Source: Eubacterium sp. (GTDB lineage: Bacteria; Bacillota; Clostridia; Lachnospirales; Lachnospiraceae). From it: DNA of 64,000 nucleotides. This document shows, in pieces, positions 32,312-42,524 of the stretch. The translations under genes and the position numbers were made by a program. Position 1 is the first letter of the stretch; each line of letters opens with the position of its first letter. Under the pieces are notes generated by a model, which searched no databases, was not told the DNA's origin, and saw nothing but the letters and a program-made list of their open reading frames with translations. The DNA lies in NCBI GenBank assembly GCA_024690665.1, contig JAILOU010000015.1:1-64000 (forward strand), given 5' to 3'.

Positions 32312-33544
32312 ATGCTAGCTACACTTATCCCATTGTTTGATGCAGATTTGGCGGTAAAAGCTTACTCCATATTTGCACAAAAGGAAAACTATTTTTTACA
32401 TCCAAAGTATTCGGGTTTTAGTAAATTGGATGGTGCCAATCGTGTGACAGGATTAGACCTTATTGATGTTATGGGAATGGAGACGATATCAGGCGAACTG
32501 GATATCTTCGTGCCGGTAACAGAAGTCTCACTGTATGCAGAACTTGATGAGCAGTGCGGAGCACCGCATGACAAACTGGTTCTGTTAATCGACAGGGCAG
32601 TTACTCCGAATGAGAATAATATCAGTCGTATCAAAGAGCTGAAGGCGCAAGGTTATCGATTTGCGATGCGTAAGCTGATGGGTGCGGATTTTGAGAATTA
32701 TAAGGTAATCATATCTGAGATGGATTATATCTTTATTAATCCGAAGAAGATGCAGATTAGCAGAGCGGATGAATTCTTCCGAAAAGCATATCCGGACATC
32801 AAAATCTGCGTAGTGGGAATTAAAGATTTTGATGAATACGAAGACATTACCGCGCAGGGGCGTTATGATTTGTACGAGGGCTCCTTTTTCAGACTTCCGT
32901 TAACCAAAGGAAATAATGCTGAGATGGCGCCACTTAAGACGACTTACATTGAGATGCTCAATGTTGTAAATGAAAAAGATTATGATCTTACCAAGGCGGC
33001 AGAAGTGCTCGAAAGAGATCCGGCACTTGTGGTGTCACTTCTTAATATCGTCAATCGTATGACGGTGGTATCGGGAATTAATTCGGTACAGCATGCGGTT
33101 GCAATGCTTGGACAGAAGGAATTAAAGCGTTGGATTGTAACAGCGGTTACGAGAGAACTTTGTACAGACAGACCAAGTGAGGTGATGCGTCTGTCGCTTC
33201 TTAGAGCGAAGTTTGCAGATAATCTTGCGGAACTGTTTGGACTGAAACATATGAAAGGGGAATTGTTCCTGATGGGACTGTTCTCGGTGCTTGATAAGAT
33301 TTTAGACAGAACGATAGATGAGGCACTTAAGGAAGTTAAGGTTTCCAAGGAAATTTATCAGTGTCTGGTGGATGGAGAAGGCCCACTTGCCGAGGTTTAT
33401 GAATTCATGAAGGATTATGAAGAGGCTTATTGGCCTGAAGTGTCACGTATCATGCTGTTAAAACAGATTGAAGTGGCAGATGTCTATGATGCATACAAGG
33501 GTTCTTTGAACTGGTATCGTCTGTTGTTACCGACAAAACCCTAA
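32312..33544 (+). CDS. Degenerate EAL plus HDOD signalling protein
   Basis: 410 residues. The first 200 residues resemble an EAL domain, but the EAL motif itself is not seen (the region reads GELDIFVPVTEVSLYAEL), so c-di-GMP hydrolysis is unlikely. Residues about 205-405 form an HDOD domain: YDLTKAAEVLERDPALVVSLLNIVNRM, GINSVQHAVAMLGQKELKRWIV. This arrangement is known in the CdgJ/YuxH group. Probably a c-di-GMP or other signal adaptor rather than an enzyme. Confidence 0.88.
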   Translation: MLATLIPLFDADLAVKAYSIFAQKENYFLHPKYSGFSKLDGANRVTGLDLIDVMGMETISGELDIFVPVTEVSLYAELDEQCGAPHDKLVLLIDRAVTPNENNISRIKELKAQGYRFAMRKLMGADFENYKVIISEMDYIFINPKKMQISRADEFFRKAYPDIKICVVGIKDFDEYEDITAQGRYDLYEGSFFRLPLTKGNNAEMAPLKTTYIEMLNVVNEKDYDLTKAAEVLERDPALVVSLLNIVNRMTVVSGINSVQHAVAMLGQKELKRWIVTAVTRELCTDRPSEVMRLSLLRAKFADNLAELFGLKHMKGELFLMGLFSVLDKILDRTIDEALKEVKVSKEIYQCLVDGEGPLAEVYEFMKDYEEAYWPEVSRIMLLKQIEVADVYDAYKGSLNWYRLLLPTKP

Positions 33545-33550
33545 GAAGAT

Positions 33551-33596
33551 AAAAAGGACTGTGATGATTGAATTATCACAGTCCTCATTTTTTGCC
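33551..33596. terminator. Bidirectional terminator
   Basis: AGGACTGTGAT pairs with ATCACAGTCCT between convergent genes. Confidence 0.85.
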
Positions 33597-33599
33597 ATT

Positions 33600-34664
33600 T
33601 TACGGATTGAGAGTGACTTCCAAAGTGGTCGGATTATGATCGGACCAGCGAAAGTCAAGGTCATCAGTCTTGCAGCTTTTAATTGTTACGTTGTCAGAGA
33701 CGATAAAGCCGTCAATGACATAGAACTGAAAGTCTTCGCTGCCATCATACGCGTATTCTAAGGAACGACAGCTTGGAACGTCGGTATCCATAATGGCGGT
33801 GAAGTTTTCGCCAAAATCTTCCACGTCAAGAATGCCGGCCTCCCAGGCAGTGTCACTTTGGAGTGGGTAATTGCTTGTGTCGGCATTGGAAAATGTCTGG
33901 TTAAAGTCACCACAGGCAATGACATAATTGCCTTTGTCGTATTCGCTTTGCATAAGCTCCAGAAGCTGTTTGGTCTGTTTAGCCTGTCCGTCGCCCTCAG
34001 AGTAGGCTTCCAGATGCAGGTTGATAAAGACAAGTTCCTGATCGGTGCCTTCGATTGGAATGCGTGAGGATAACAGGCAGCGCTTCATATAAAACAGTCG
34101 CCACAGACTAGAAGAAGCGTTGTTAAGAGAAGTTCTTAATGTGTCTGTAATCTCATATTGGGAATACGAACTAAGTCCTGCGTGAACGGAGCCGACCGTC
34201 GGAACCGGATATGGGACATAAAAGACTTTGTAGTTAGTGGCAAATGTATTTTGATAACCACTTAAAGTGTCTGCGATGGCAGCGTTTTCATCAATGTGAT
34301 AACTTCGCTTGCTGTCGACATCAACTTCCTGCAGTGCGACAAGGTCAGCGCCGGAAGAGGCGATGTAGTCGCTGATGGAAGAGAGGTTTTCTTGTACCCC
34401 ATCTTTGGTCACCGGTCGTACGCTTTCGCCGCCGTCTAAGAAAAAGTCGGCTTCAGAGCTGAGTCCGCAGTAGCCAAGGTTCCAGGATAAAACCTGCAGA
34501 CTCTCGCCTGTTTTCAGCGTGGAAGAGGCTGTTCCCGTAATGTCCGTTGTCTCGGTGTCTGCCGGTTTGTATTCTGTTGCAATTAGCGTAATCAGCAAGG
34601 CTGCAACTGCTGCAACGATGATAATAATGATAAATAGAATGATTTTAAAAATTTTTTTTCTCAT
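33600..34664 (-). CDS. Endonuclease/exonuclease/phosphatase family protein, membrane-anchored
   Basis: 354 residues with an N-terminal membrane anchor (about 6-30). The EEP fold is shown by LQVLSWNLGYCGL, ADLVALQEVDVDSKRSYH, VFINLHLEAYS, YVIACGDFNQTFSN and the C-terminal DFRWSDHNPTTLEV. Metal-dependent phosphodiester cleavage on the outer face is expected; nucleic acid, lipid or sugar phosphate are all possible substrates. It is monocistronic and minus strand. Confidence 0.9.
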   Translation of the reverse strand: MRKKIFKIILFIIIIIVAAVAALLITLIATEYKPADTETTDITGTASSTLKTGESLQVLSWNLGYCGLSSEADFFLDGGESVRPVTKDGVQENLSSISDYIASSGADLVALQEVDVDSKRSYHIDENAAIADTLSGYQNTFATNYKVFYVPYPVPTVGSVHAGLSSYSQYEITDTLRTSLNNASSSLWRLFYMKRCLLSSRIPIEGTDQELVFINLHLEAYSEGDGQAKQTKQLLELMQSEYDKGNYVIACGDFNQTFSNADTSNYPLQSDTAWEAGILDVEDFGENFTAIMDTDVPSCRSLEYAYDGSEDFQFYVIDGFIVSDNVTIKSCKTDDLDFRWSDHNPTTLEVTLNP

Positions 34665-34762
34665 ATGTGCCCTCTTTCAATGTCAAAAAATTTCTTTTAT
34701 GGTATCATAGAACTAGATAAATTCATACAAAAAAATGAAAAAAGAAGCAGGAGGTCCACGAT

Positions 34763-35356
34763 ATGAGCAGAAGAGTTATTACAATCAGCAGGGAGTATGC
34801 ATCCGGTGGGCATACCATTGCAAAAGTCCTTTCCGAGGAACTTGGAATTCCATTTTATGACACACAGATTATTGATGAAGTCGTAAAGAAGACTGGTCTC
34901 GAAAAAGAAGTGGTTGAGAATGCAGAAAAGCAGGTGACGAGCAGTTTCTTGTTCAACCTGGTTATGGGAATGGGCGCACAAAACAATTATTATGAGAAAA
35001 TCTACAAGGCGCAAAAGGACTTTGTATATTCGAAACTTAACGAAGGTCCATGTATCTTCGTAGGAAGAGCAGCGAACTTTATCTTAGGGCAGGATATCGA
35101 GCAGCTTCGTGTGTTCGTATATTCAACGCTGGATAAGAGAATTGAATATGCAATTAAAAATTACAAGCTGACGAAGGAACAGGCACAAGAAACCATTATT
35201 CGTTCAGACAGAGACAGAGCGCTTCAAAGTAAGAATTATTACGACAAGGTCTGGGGAGCCAGAGCGAATTATGATGTGATGTTAAATGCCGGAGAACTGG
35301 GCGTAGACGGTTGCGTGAAGATCCTGGCCAGAATCTTTAGAGATGGAGAGATCTAA
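34763..35356 (+). CDS. Cytidylate kinase-like protein
   Basis: 197 residues. The N-terminus shows RRVITISREYASGGHTIAKVLSEELGIPFYDTQIIDEV, a P-loop region typical of the cytidylate-kinase-2 (Cytidylate_kin2) family, where GxxYGSGG replaces the classical GKS loop. FVGRAANFIL and RSDRDRALQSKNYYDKVWG follow. These proteins are widespread in Clostridia; the true phosphate acceptor is not certain. AGGAGG before the ATG; hairpin terminator follows. Confidence 0.88.
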   Translation: MSRRVITISREYASGGHTIAKVLSEELGIPFYDTQIIDEVVKKTGLEKEVVENAEKQVTSSFLFNLVMGMGAQNNYYEKIYKAQKDFVYSKLNEGPCIFVGRAANFILGQDIEQLRVFVYSTLDKRIEYAIKNYKLTKEQAQETIIRSDRDRALQSKNYYDKVWGARANYDVMLNAGELGVDGCVKILARIFRDGEI

Positions 35357-35379
35357 AAAGATACATTGAATCTTAGATG

Positions 35380-35424
35380 GGAATCATGTACGAAACATAA
35401 AAGCGTGCATGGTTCCTATTTTAC
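35380..35424 (+). terminator. Terminator before glpK
   Basis: GGAATCATGTACG pairs with CGTGCATGGTTCC with two G-T pairs, followed by a T-rich stretch. Confidence 0.7.
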
Positions 35425-35482
35425 TACTATATATAATTGGATTTTTTAGGTATAATGGGGATAGTCAAAAAAGGAGAGTTTC

Positions 35483-36985
35483 ATGAAGAAATATATGATG
35501 GCGCTCGATCAGGGAACGACGAGCTCAAGATGCATTGTGTTTGACAAACAGGGAAATATTATCAGCATGGCGCAAAAAGAATTTAAGCAGCATTATCCAA
35601 AGCCCGGCTGGGTGGAGCATGATGCGATGGAGATCTGGTCTTCACAGCTTGCGGTTGCAGTGGAAGCCGTGGAGAAGGTGGGATTGTCCGGAACGGATAT
35701 TGCGTCAATTGGAATCACGAACCAGCGCGAGACGACCGTTGTTTGGGATAAGAATACCGGTCTTCCGGTTTATCATGCCATCGTCTGGCAGTGCCGAAGA
35801 ACGGCGGATGTGATCGACCGGTTAAAAGCAGATGGTTTAGAGCAGTATGTGCAGGATAAGACGGGGCTGCTTGCAGATGCATACTTTTCGGCATCGAAGG
35901 TTCAGTGGATATTGGAGCATGTTCCCGGAGCAAAACAAAAAGCGAAGGATGGACAACTCCTGTTTGGCACGATTGACACCTGGCTGATCTGGAAGCTGAC
36001 AGATGGAAAGTCGCATGTAACAGATTATACGAATGCTTCTAGAACCATGATGTTTGATATTCATACGCTGGACTGGGATCAAAAGATCTTGGATTATTTT
36101 GACATTCCGCGCAGTATGCTTCCGAAGGTGCTGCCATCCAGCAGTGATTTTGGACATACGAGTGTAAGCGCATTCGGGGATACGATACCGATTACAGGCG
36201 TAGCCGGAGACCAGCAAAGCGCACTGTTTGGACAACTGTGTGTACAGCCCGGAGATGTGAAGAATACATATGGAACAGGCTGCTTTTTACTGATGAATAC
36301 GGGTGAGCAGATTGTACAGTCGAGCAATGGCCTTTTGACTACGATTGCAGCGGGGCTTGAGGCAAAACCGCAGTATGCACTTGAGGGAAGTATCTTTGTT
36401 GGAGGCGCTTCTATCCAATGGCTCAGAGATGAGATGCGGATGGTTAAGACTTCTGCACAATCGGAAGAATATGCAATGGAAGTAGAAGATACCGGCGGCG
36501 TGTATATCGTTCCGGCATTTACCGGACTTGGTGCGCCGTATTGGGATCCGTATGCAAGAGGAACGGCGTTTGGAATTACAAGGGGCTGTAAGAAAGAACA
36601 TTTTATCAGAGCAACGCTCGAATCGATTGCATACCAGGTGCATGACATATTAAAGGTGATGGAAGAAGAATCGCAGGCGAAGATTCGGACGCTGAAGGTA
36701 GATGGCGGAGCATCAAAGAATAATTTCTTGATGCAGTTTCAGTCGGACATCTTAGATGCCAAGGTCGTAAGACCAAGCTGCGTGGAGACAACGGCGCTTG
36801 GAGCAGCTTATCTTGCGGGAATTAAGGTTGGATATTGGAAAGACATTCAGGATATACAGGATAATTGGAAGTTAGACCGGGAGTTTACCCCGGCCATGGA
36901 ACCGGACAAGCGAAACAAGCTGTTAAAGGGATGGAAAAATGCGGTTCATATGGCGCTTGAATGGTCGAAACTAAGTAGGGAATAG
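35483..36985 (+). CDS. glpK: Glycerol kinase
   Basis: 500 residues, the usual length. Motifs are clear: [15 protein letters not shown] at the N-terminus, [34 protein letters not shown] and [15 protein letters not shown]. It phosphorylates glycerol to glycerol 3-phosphate. No facilitator or glpD gene sits next to it; the aquaporin at 24548 is 10 kb away. proA follows 25 bases downstream and is likely co-transcribed. Confidence 0.97.
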   Translation: MKKYMMALDQGTTSSRCIVFDKQGNIISMAQKEFKQHYPKPGWVEHDAMEIWSSQLAVAVEAVEKVGLSGTDIASIGITNQRETTVVWDKNTGLPVYHAIVWQCRRTADVIDRLKADGLEQYVQDKTGLLADAYFSASKVQWILEHVPGAKQKAKDGQLLFGTIDTWLIWKLTDGKSHVTDYTNASRTMMFDIHTLDWDQKILDYFDIPRSMLPKVLPSSSDFGHTSVSAFGDTIPITGVAGDQQSALFGQLCVQPGDVKNTYGTGCFLLMNTGEQIVQSSNGLLTTIAAGLEAKPQYALEGSIFVGGASIQWLRDEMRMVKTSAQSEEYAMEVEDTGGVYIVPAFTGLGAPYWDPYARGTAFGITRGCKKEHFIRATLESIAYQVHDILKVMEEESQAKIRTLKVDGGASKNNFLMQFQSDILDAKVVRPSCVETTALGAAYLAGIKVGYWKDIQDIQDNWKLDREFTPAMEPDKRNKLLKGWKNAVHMALEWSKLSRE

Positions 36986-37010
36986 CGGTTAAAGGAGGAC
37001 TACAAATACC

Positions 37011-38243
37011 ATGGATTACAAGGAGCTAGCAAGAGAAGTAAAGAGTGCAAGTATTATGCTGGGAAGCGCGACAGAAGAACTTCGAAACAAAGCGTTAGAA
37101 GCAATTGCCGATGCACTTGAGGATAAGAAAGAAGCAATCTTTGCAGAGAATAAAAAGGATTTGGAAGCCGGCAGTAATCTGGCAAAGCCAATCTTGGGAC
37201 GACTGAAGTTTGATGAGCATAAGCTTTCAGATGTTACAGCGGGAATCCGAGGACTTATCGGCTTAGAAGATCCAACAGGCAAGATCTTAATGCAAAGAGA
37301 TCTGGATGAGGGACTGCATCTTACCCGCGTAAGCTGTCCAATCGGGGTGATCGGGGTAATCTTTGAGTCGAGACCGGATGCCCTGGTACAGATTTCGTCT
37401 TTATGCATCAAGAGTGGAAATGGTGCCATCTTAAAGGGTGGCTCAGAAGCAAAACATACGAATAAGATTTTATTTGACACGATCTACGAGGCAGGCGTAA
37501 AGGCCGGACTTGCGGAGCATTTTGCAGCTTTGATAGAGGACAGAACAGCAATCGATGAACTGATTAAATGTTCGGAGTCGATTGATTTGCTGATTCCGAG
37601 AGGATCAAATGCATTTGTAAAGCATATCATGGACAATTCAGAGATTCCGGTGATGGGACATGCAGATGGCATCTGCCATATCTATGTAGATAAGGAGGCT
37701 GATCTTGAGAAGGCAATTCCTCTAATCGTAGATTCGAAGACGCAGTATGTGGCAGCCTGCAACACGGCAGAGACGCTGCTTCTTCACAAGGACATTGCAG
37801 ATGAAGTGATGAAGAGACTGCCGGGCGCCGGAGAGATTGAGGTGGAATATATTCCGGCCAAAAGCGAGGCGGATTACAGAGAATACCTGGATTACAAGAT
37901 GACGGTAAAGGTTGTGGAAGATGAGATGGAGGCAATTCGTCACATCAATCGTTATGGTTCGCATCATACAGATGCCATTATCACAGAAGATGAGAAGGCT
38001 GCAGAAGTATTCCAGACACTGGTGGATTCTGCGGGCGTCTACCACAACGCGTCTACAAGATTCGCAGACGGATTCCGCTATGGCTTCGGTGCGGAGGTTG
38101 GAATCAGTACCGGAAAGATGCCACCAAGAGGTCCGGTCGGACTCGACGGACTTGTCACATATAAATATAAGTTAAAGGGAAATGGACATATCGTGGCAGA
38201 TTATGCTTCGGGAAAGAAGAGTTTTCATTTTAAAGATAAGTAG
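37011..38243 (+). CDS. proA: Gamma-glutamyl phosphate reductase
   Basis: 410 residues with GGAGG before the ATG. Family motifs: GVIGVIFESRPDALVQISSLCIKSGNGAILKGGSEAKHTN, DLLIPRGSNAFVKHI, the catalytic Cys in YVAACNTAETLL and NASTRFADGFRYGFGAEVGIST. It makes glutamate 5-semialdehyde for proline synthesis. The partner kinase gene proB is not adjacent. The aldo/keto reductase gene starts eight bases after its stop. Confidence 0.97.
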   Translation: MDYKELAREVKSASIMLGSATEELRNKALEAIADALEDKKEAIFAENKKDLEAGSNLAKPILGRLKFDEHKLSDVTAGIRGLIGLEDPTGKILMQRDLDEGLHLTRVSCPIGVIGVIFESRPDALVQISSLCIKSGNGAILKGGSEAKHTNKILFDTIYEAGVKAGLAEHFAALIEDRTAIDELIKCSESIDLLIPRGSNAFVKHIMDNSEIPVMGHADGICHIYVDKEADLEKAIPLIVDSKTQYVAACNTAETLLLHKDIADEVMKRLPGAGEIEVEYIPAKSEADYREYLDYKMTVKVVEDEMEAIRHINRYGSHHTDAIITEDEKAAEVFQTLVDSAGVYHNASTRFADGFRYGFGAEVGISTGKMPPRGPVGLDGLVTYKYKLKGNGHIVADYASGKKSFHFKDK

Positions 38244-38251
38244 GTGAAGCG

Positions 38252-39418
38252 ATGCAGTACAGGGTGAATCCGAAAAATGGCGACCGTCTCTCGCAGCTCG
38301 GCGTTGGGTGTATGAGATTTCCAAAGTCAGAGGAAGAGACAAGAAAGATTATATTAAAAGCGGTAGAAGAGGGGATTAATTACTTTGATACCGCATACAT
38401 CTATTCCGGATCGGAAGAGATGCTTGGTAAGATTGTAAAGGAAGAACATCTTCGTGATAAGATCTATATTGCGACAAAGCTTCCGCCGTATCTTGTAAAA
38501 AAGACGGAAGATTTAGATAAGATATTCAGAACGCAGCTTGAGCGTCTTCAGACCGATTATATTGACTATTATTTCATGCACATGCTGACCGATGAGCTGA
38601 CCTGGGAGAGATTAAAGAAGCTTGGCGTTCTTGAATGGATCAAGGAGAAGAAGGCTTCCGGTCAGATTCGGAACATCGGTTTTTCGTATCATGGCGGAAA
38701 AGAAGAATTTATCAAAATTATGGATGCTTACGACTGGGAATTTTGCATGATTCAGTACAATTATTTTGATGAACATAAACAGGCCGGAAGAAGCGGGCTT
38801 GAGTATGCCCATGCCAAGGGGCTTCCGGTGATGATTATGGAACCGCTCCGAGGAGGCAAACTGGTGACGAAGCTTCCGGCTGAGGTGTATCGTACATTTA
38901 AAGAAGGCGATGAGAAGAAAACACCGGCAGAGTGGGCACTTCGCTGGGTGTGGAACCATGAAGAAGTAACGGTTGTATTATCCGGGATGAACAGCCTTGA
39001 GATGCTCGAGGAGAATATTCGAACGGCATCTGATGCCGAGGCGCATCAGTTAAGTGATACGGAGCTTGCACTGTTTAAACGGGTCAGCGATGTGCTCGAC
39101 AAGACAATTAAGGTGCCTTGCACGGCCTGCGGGTATTGTATGCCCTGTCCAAAGGGTGTCGATATTCCAACCTGCTTTGCGGTCTATAATGACATGGCAG
39201 TGGAAGGAAAGTGGGCATCCGTTAAAAACTATCTGATGCAGACGAGTCTGAAAAAGGAACCGCACAATGCTTCCTTGTGCATCGAATGCGGAAAATGTGA
39301 GCAGCATTGCCCACAAAACATCGAGATTCGAAAAGAACTTAAGAATGTGAAGAAGTCTCTGGAAGGTTTTTATTACAAACCGGCGAGAGTTTTGATTAAG
39401 AAGTTTTTTAAATTTTAG
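38252..39418 (+). CDS. Aldo/keto reductase with ferredoxin domain
   Basis: 388 residues. The first 280 form an aldo/keto reductase barrel: LGVGCMRFP, NYFDTAYIYSGSEEMLGK, DYYFMHML, and IGFSYHGGKEEF. The C-terminus adds iron-sulfur Cys clusters, CTACGYCMPCPKGVDIP and CIECGKCEQHCP. This fused type is common in strict anaerobes and probably couples a ferredoxin-like electron route to carbonyl or polyol conversion. Substrate unknown. Confidence 0.93.
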   Translation: MQYRVNPKNGDRLSQLGVGCMRFPKSEEETRKIILKAVEEGINYFDTAYIYSGSEEMLGKIVKEEHLRDKIYIATKLPPYLVKKTEDLDKIFRTQLERLQTDYIDYYFMHMLTDELTWERLKKLGVLEWIKEKKASGQIRNIGFSYHGGKEEFIKIMDAYDWEFCMIQYNYFDEHKQAGRSGLEYAHAKGLPVMIMEPLRGGKLVTKLPAEVYRTFKEGDEKKTPAEWALRWVWNHEEVTVVLSGMNSLEMLEENIRTASDAEAHQLSDTELALFKRVSDVLDKTIKVPCTACGYCMPCPKGVDIPTCFAVYNDMAVEGKWASVKNYLMQTSLKKEPHNASLCIECGKCEQHCPQNIEIRKELKNVKKSLEGFYYKPARVLIKKFFKF

Positions 39419-39427
39419 GAGAAATCC

Positions 39428-41131
39428 ATGAAGGTAAAAGGAGTCGGCGCTTCAGCCGGCATTGGAATCGGAAAAGCATTAAAATATCATACCCTTACGC
39501 CCGATTTGTCTTCGATTGTAACAGAGACTCCTGAGCAGGAACTGGCCAGATTTGAGAAAGGATCTGTTAAGTTTGTCGAGGAGATGCGCAGACTATATGC
39601 GAAGACGGAGAAAAAACTGGGTAAGGAACATGCGGCAATCTTTGATTCCCAGATTATGTTGCTTCGCGATGTGGAATTGCAAGAGAAGATTCGAGATGCG
39701 ATTGCAGCAGGCAGCAGTGCTTCGCAGGCCGTTTATGACGTGACGCAGTATTATGTGCAGACGTTAGGGCAGGTGGAAAATCCTTTGATTCGGCAAAGGG
39801 CGGCAGATGCACTGGACTTACAAAATCGAATGATTAAGATCTTGTTTGGGATGCAGGATACTTTAAACTTACAACTGACGCAACCTACAATCTTGATTTT
39901 GGATGAGCTGACACCTTCGGTGGCGGCGAATCTGGATACGACATGGATTCGTGGAATTGTGGCGGAAAAAGGCGGGTTCCATGGACATGCGCTTATCCTG
40001 GCAAGACAGATGGCAATGCCGGTTATCTTAGGCCTGGAAGATGCGATGATGGTGCTGACGGAAGGAAGTCTTGTGGCCATCGACGGTATCAGCGGGGAAT
40101 TAGAAGATGATCCGCAGGAGGAGTCGTATCAAGAGTGGAAGGAAAAGGAGCGGGACTGGATTCGACATCAGCAGCTTCTTGCTTCTTTTAAAACGAAAAA
40201 ATCTGTCGGAAAAGACGGAAGAGCCTATAAGATAATGGCGAACATTAATAACGTGGAGGAAGCCGGGATGGCTGCAGAGATCGGAGCAGACGGTGTCGGT
40301 TTGTTTCGTACGGAATTTTTGTTTTTGGGAAAGAGTAAGATACCGACGGAAGAAGAACAGTTTCAGGCTTATCGGCAGGTATCAGAGCTTATGAAGGGAA
40401 AACCGGTGACAATCAGAACCCTTGATGTGGGTGGGGACAAGCCGATTTCCTATCTGCATCTTCCAAATGAAGCGAATCCGTATCTGGGATACCGGGCGAT
40501 TCGCTATGGGCTTGAGCATCCGGGAGAATTTAAGATTCAGCTTCGCGCAATCTTAAGAGCCGGGGCAGAGCATCAGAATCTGTCAATTATGATTCCGTTT
40601 ATCACAAGCGTTGAAGAGGTAATGCGGACGAAGCAGCTTCTTGAGGAATGCAAGTGCGAACTGGATCAGCAGGGCATTCCTTATGAGAAAGACTACAGGT
40701 TCGGCATTATGATTGAGACGCCGGCAGCGGCACTGATGGCAAAAGAGCTGGCTAAGGAGGTAGACTTTTTTAGTATCGGAACCAATGATCTGACGCAGTA
40801 TGTGCTATCTTGTGATCGCTCGAATACCAATGTGGCCGGAATCTATTCGGTGTTTCAGCCGGCGGTGCTTCGTGCCATTAAGATGACCATTGAGGCAGCC
40901 ATTCAGGAAGGGATAGAAATCTCGATGTGCGGAGAGGCGGCAGCCAGTGCGCCGATGATTGCCGTGCTTGCCGGATGGAATCTTACGAATCTGAGCGTGG
41001 GTCTTAACAGTGTGTGGTATGTCAGAGAGCGTGTAACCAATGTCTCGAAAGAAGAAGGCATAGCACTTGCCGACAAGGTGATGCAAGCGGTTACTCGAGA
41101 AGAAGTTATGAAGATTGTCAAGCAAAAATAA
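39428..41131 (+). CDS. ptsI: Phosphoenolpyruvate-protein phosphotransferase (enzyme I)
   Basis: 567 residues, the family length. Domains in order: HPr-binding/swivel N-terminus, phospho-His loop at about residue 187 read as GGFHGHALILARQ, then the PEP-binding barrel with DGVGLFRTEFLFL, TIRTLDVGGDK, GYRAIRYGLE, IGTNDLTQYVLSCDR and the catalytic Cys in MCGEAAA. It starts the PTS relay by passing phosphate from PEP to HPr. The His loop differs from the usual GGxTSHxAI form. ptsH is not adjacent. Confidence 0.93.
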   Translation: MKVKGVGASAGIGIGKALKYHTLTPDLSSIVTETPEQELARFEKGSVKFVEEMRRLYAKTEKKLGKEHAAIFDSQIMLLRDVELQEKIRDAIAAGSSASQAVYDVTQYYVQTLGQVENPLIRQRAADALDLQNRMIKILFGMQDTLNLQLTQPTILILDELTPSVAANLDTTWIRGIVAEKGGFHGHALILARQMAMPVILGLEDAMMVLTEGSLVAIDGISGELEDDPQEESYQEWKEKERDWIRHQQLLASFKTKKSVGKDGRAYKIMANINNVEEAGMAAEIGADGVGLFRTEFLFLGKSKIPTEEEQFQAYRQVSELMKGKPVTIRTLDVGGDKPISYLHLPNEANPYLGYRAIRYGLEHPGEFKIQLRAILRAGAEHQNLSIMIPFITSVEEVMRTKQLLEECKCELDQQGIPYEKDYRFGIMIETPAAALMAKELAKEVDFFSIGTNDLTQYVLSCDRSNTNVAGIYSVFQPAVLRAIKMTIEAAIQEGIEISMCGEAAASAPMIAVLAGWNLTNLSVGLNSVWYVRERVTNVSKEEGIALADKVMQAVTREEVMKIVKQK

Positions 41132-41193
41132 TTTGTCTGTGCTAATATAGAAAAGATAACAATACAAAACAAAACTAATAGGAGAGACTGATT

Positions 41194-41973
41194 ATGTGGA
41201 AGATTTATGACGAACTGATAGAGGGAATTGAAGAAGGAATTGTAGTAGAAGATTATGTGTATGGTGGACATTTTTCCATGCTTCGCGCAGGTGAATTCAA
41301 CGGTGTGGCGCATTCATTTGGAACACCGACAAGACCATGGCTGTATGATTCTGAGTTAAAAGGGCGTACACTTAAGGATGTGGCAAGAGGTGTCAAGAGC
41401 TGGAACTTAGAAGAAGCTACAATGGGAATGTGTGCAATTAATGCATTTTACAACTCGCCAAAGCATGTGACCAAACTTGGACTTGATTATTTTACAAATG
41501 GAGAAAGCTGCAAGGAAGCGCGTGAGAAAAACGATCCGTTTAATAATCCGGAAGAGGATATGAAAGGAAAGTATGTTGTGGTTGTGGGACATTTTCCACA
41601 TATCGAAGAGCAACTTAAATCTATCTGTGATCTGCATGTGCTTGAATTGTCCCCAAGAGCCGGAGATTATCCTTCGAGTGCCTGCGAGGATCTGGTGCCA
41701 AAGGCGGATTATGTGTTCGCAACCGGTATGACATTTGGCAATAAAACGATTCCGAGACTTCTTGAACTTAAGAAAAAGGATGCGAAGTTTTCAATCGTAG
41801 GACCGTCCGGTCCGATTAATCCGATCTTGTTTGACCACGGTGTGACAAGAATCTCAAGTTACGTGGTAACAGATCCGGAATTTGTGTTTGATGTGATTAA
41901 GAATAATAAACGCGGCATGTTTAGCGGCGGTAAGATGATAGAATATGATATTACGGAAAGGAACGATAAGTAA
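41194..41973 (+). CDS. DUF4213/DUF364 protein
   Basis: 259 residues. The N-terminal part (DUF4213, about 1-90) includes GTPTRPW and MGMCAINAFYN. The C-terminal DUF364 Rossmann-like part contains KYVVVVGHFPHIEEQL, LELSPRAGDYPSSACEDLVPKADYVFATGMTFGNKTIPRLLEL and VGPSGPINPILFDHGV. The family is annotated as putative heavy-metal chelation, with unproven function. The stop overlaps the nitroreductase ATG, so the genes are co-translated. Confidence 0.88.
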   Translation: MWKIYDELIEGIEEGIVVEDYVYGGHFSMLRAGEFNGVAHSFGTPTRPWLYDSELKGRTLKDVARGVKSWNLEEATMGMCAINAFYNSPKHVTKLGLDYFTNGESCKEAREKNDPFNNPEEDMKGKYVVVVGHFPHIEEQLKSICDLHVLELSPRAGDYPSSACEDLVPKADYVFATGMTFGNKTIPRLLELKKKDAKFSIVGPSGPINPILFDHGVTRISSYVVTDPEFVFDVIKNNKRGMFSGGKMIEYDITERNDK

Positions 41974-42512
41974 TGGAGTTTAATCAGGTGGTAGAAACAA
42001 GAAGAAGTATCCGAAAGTATGACGCAGCAAAGAAGGTGTCAAAAGAGCAGATTGAGCAGATGATTCAGTCCGCAATCTATGCACCGTCCTGGAAGAATGC
42101 GCAGACGGCCCGTTATTATGTGGCGATGTCTGAAAAAGCAATCGAGGATGTAAAGGCAGCGCTGCCGGACTTTAATGTCAATAGTATTGAAGGTGCGAGT
42201 GCGATTATCGTGGCAACATTTGTGAAGGATCGCTCCGGCTATGAAAGAGATGGCTCGCCGACTACGGAGTTTGATCACAATGAGTGGGGCGTGTACGATC
42301 TTGGAATGCACAATGAAAACCTTGTGCTAAAAGCCACAGAACTTGGTCTTGGAACGCTTGTTATGGGAATTCGCGATGGCGAGAAACTTCACGAAGTACT
42401 GTCTATTCCGGAAGATGAAATCATTATGAGTGTTATTTCTGTGGGGTATGCAGCAGTTAATCCGCAGATGCCAAAGCGTAAGAGTGTGGAGGAAATCGCA
42501 AAGTTTTATTAA
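41973..42512 (+). CDS. Nitroreductase family protein
   Basis: 179 residues: VVETRRSIRKYDAAKKVSKEQIEQMIQSAIYAPSWKNAQTARYYV is the FMN-binding start of the family, followed by LGMHNENLVLKATELGLGTLVMGIRDGEKLHEVLSIPEDE. It should be a dimeric FMN flavoprotein that reduces nitro compounds, quinones or an internal substrate with NAD(P)H. It overlaps the DUF364 gene by one base and the iron alcohol dehydrogenase starts twelve bases after it. Confidence 0.93.
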   Translation: MEFNQVVETRRSIRKYDAAKKVSKEQIEQMIQSAIYAPSWKNAQTARYYVAMSEKAIEDVKAALPDFNVNSIEGASAIIVATFVKDRSGYERDGSPTTEFDHNEWGVYDLGMHNENLVLKATELGLGTLVMGIRDGEKLHEVLSIPEDEIIMSVISVGYAAVNPQMPKRKSVEEIAKFY

Positions 42513-42524
42513 GGAGCGTGGCTT

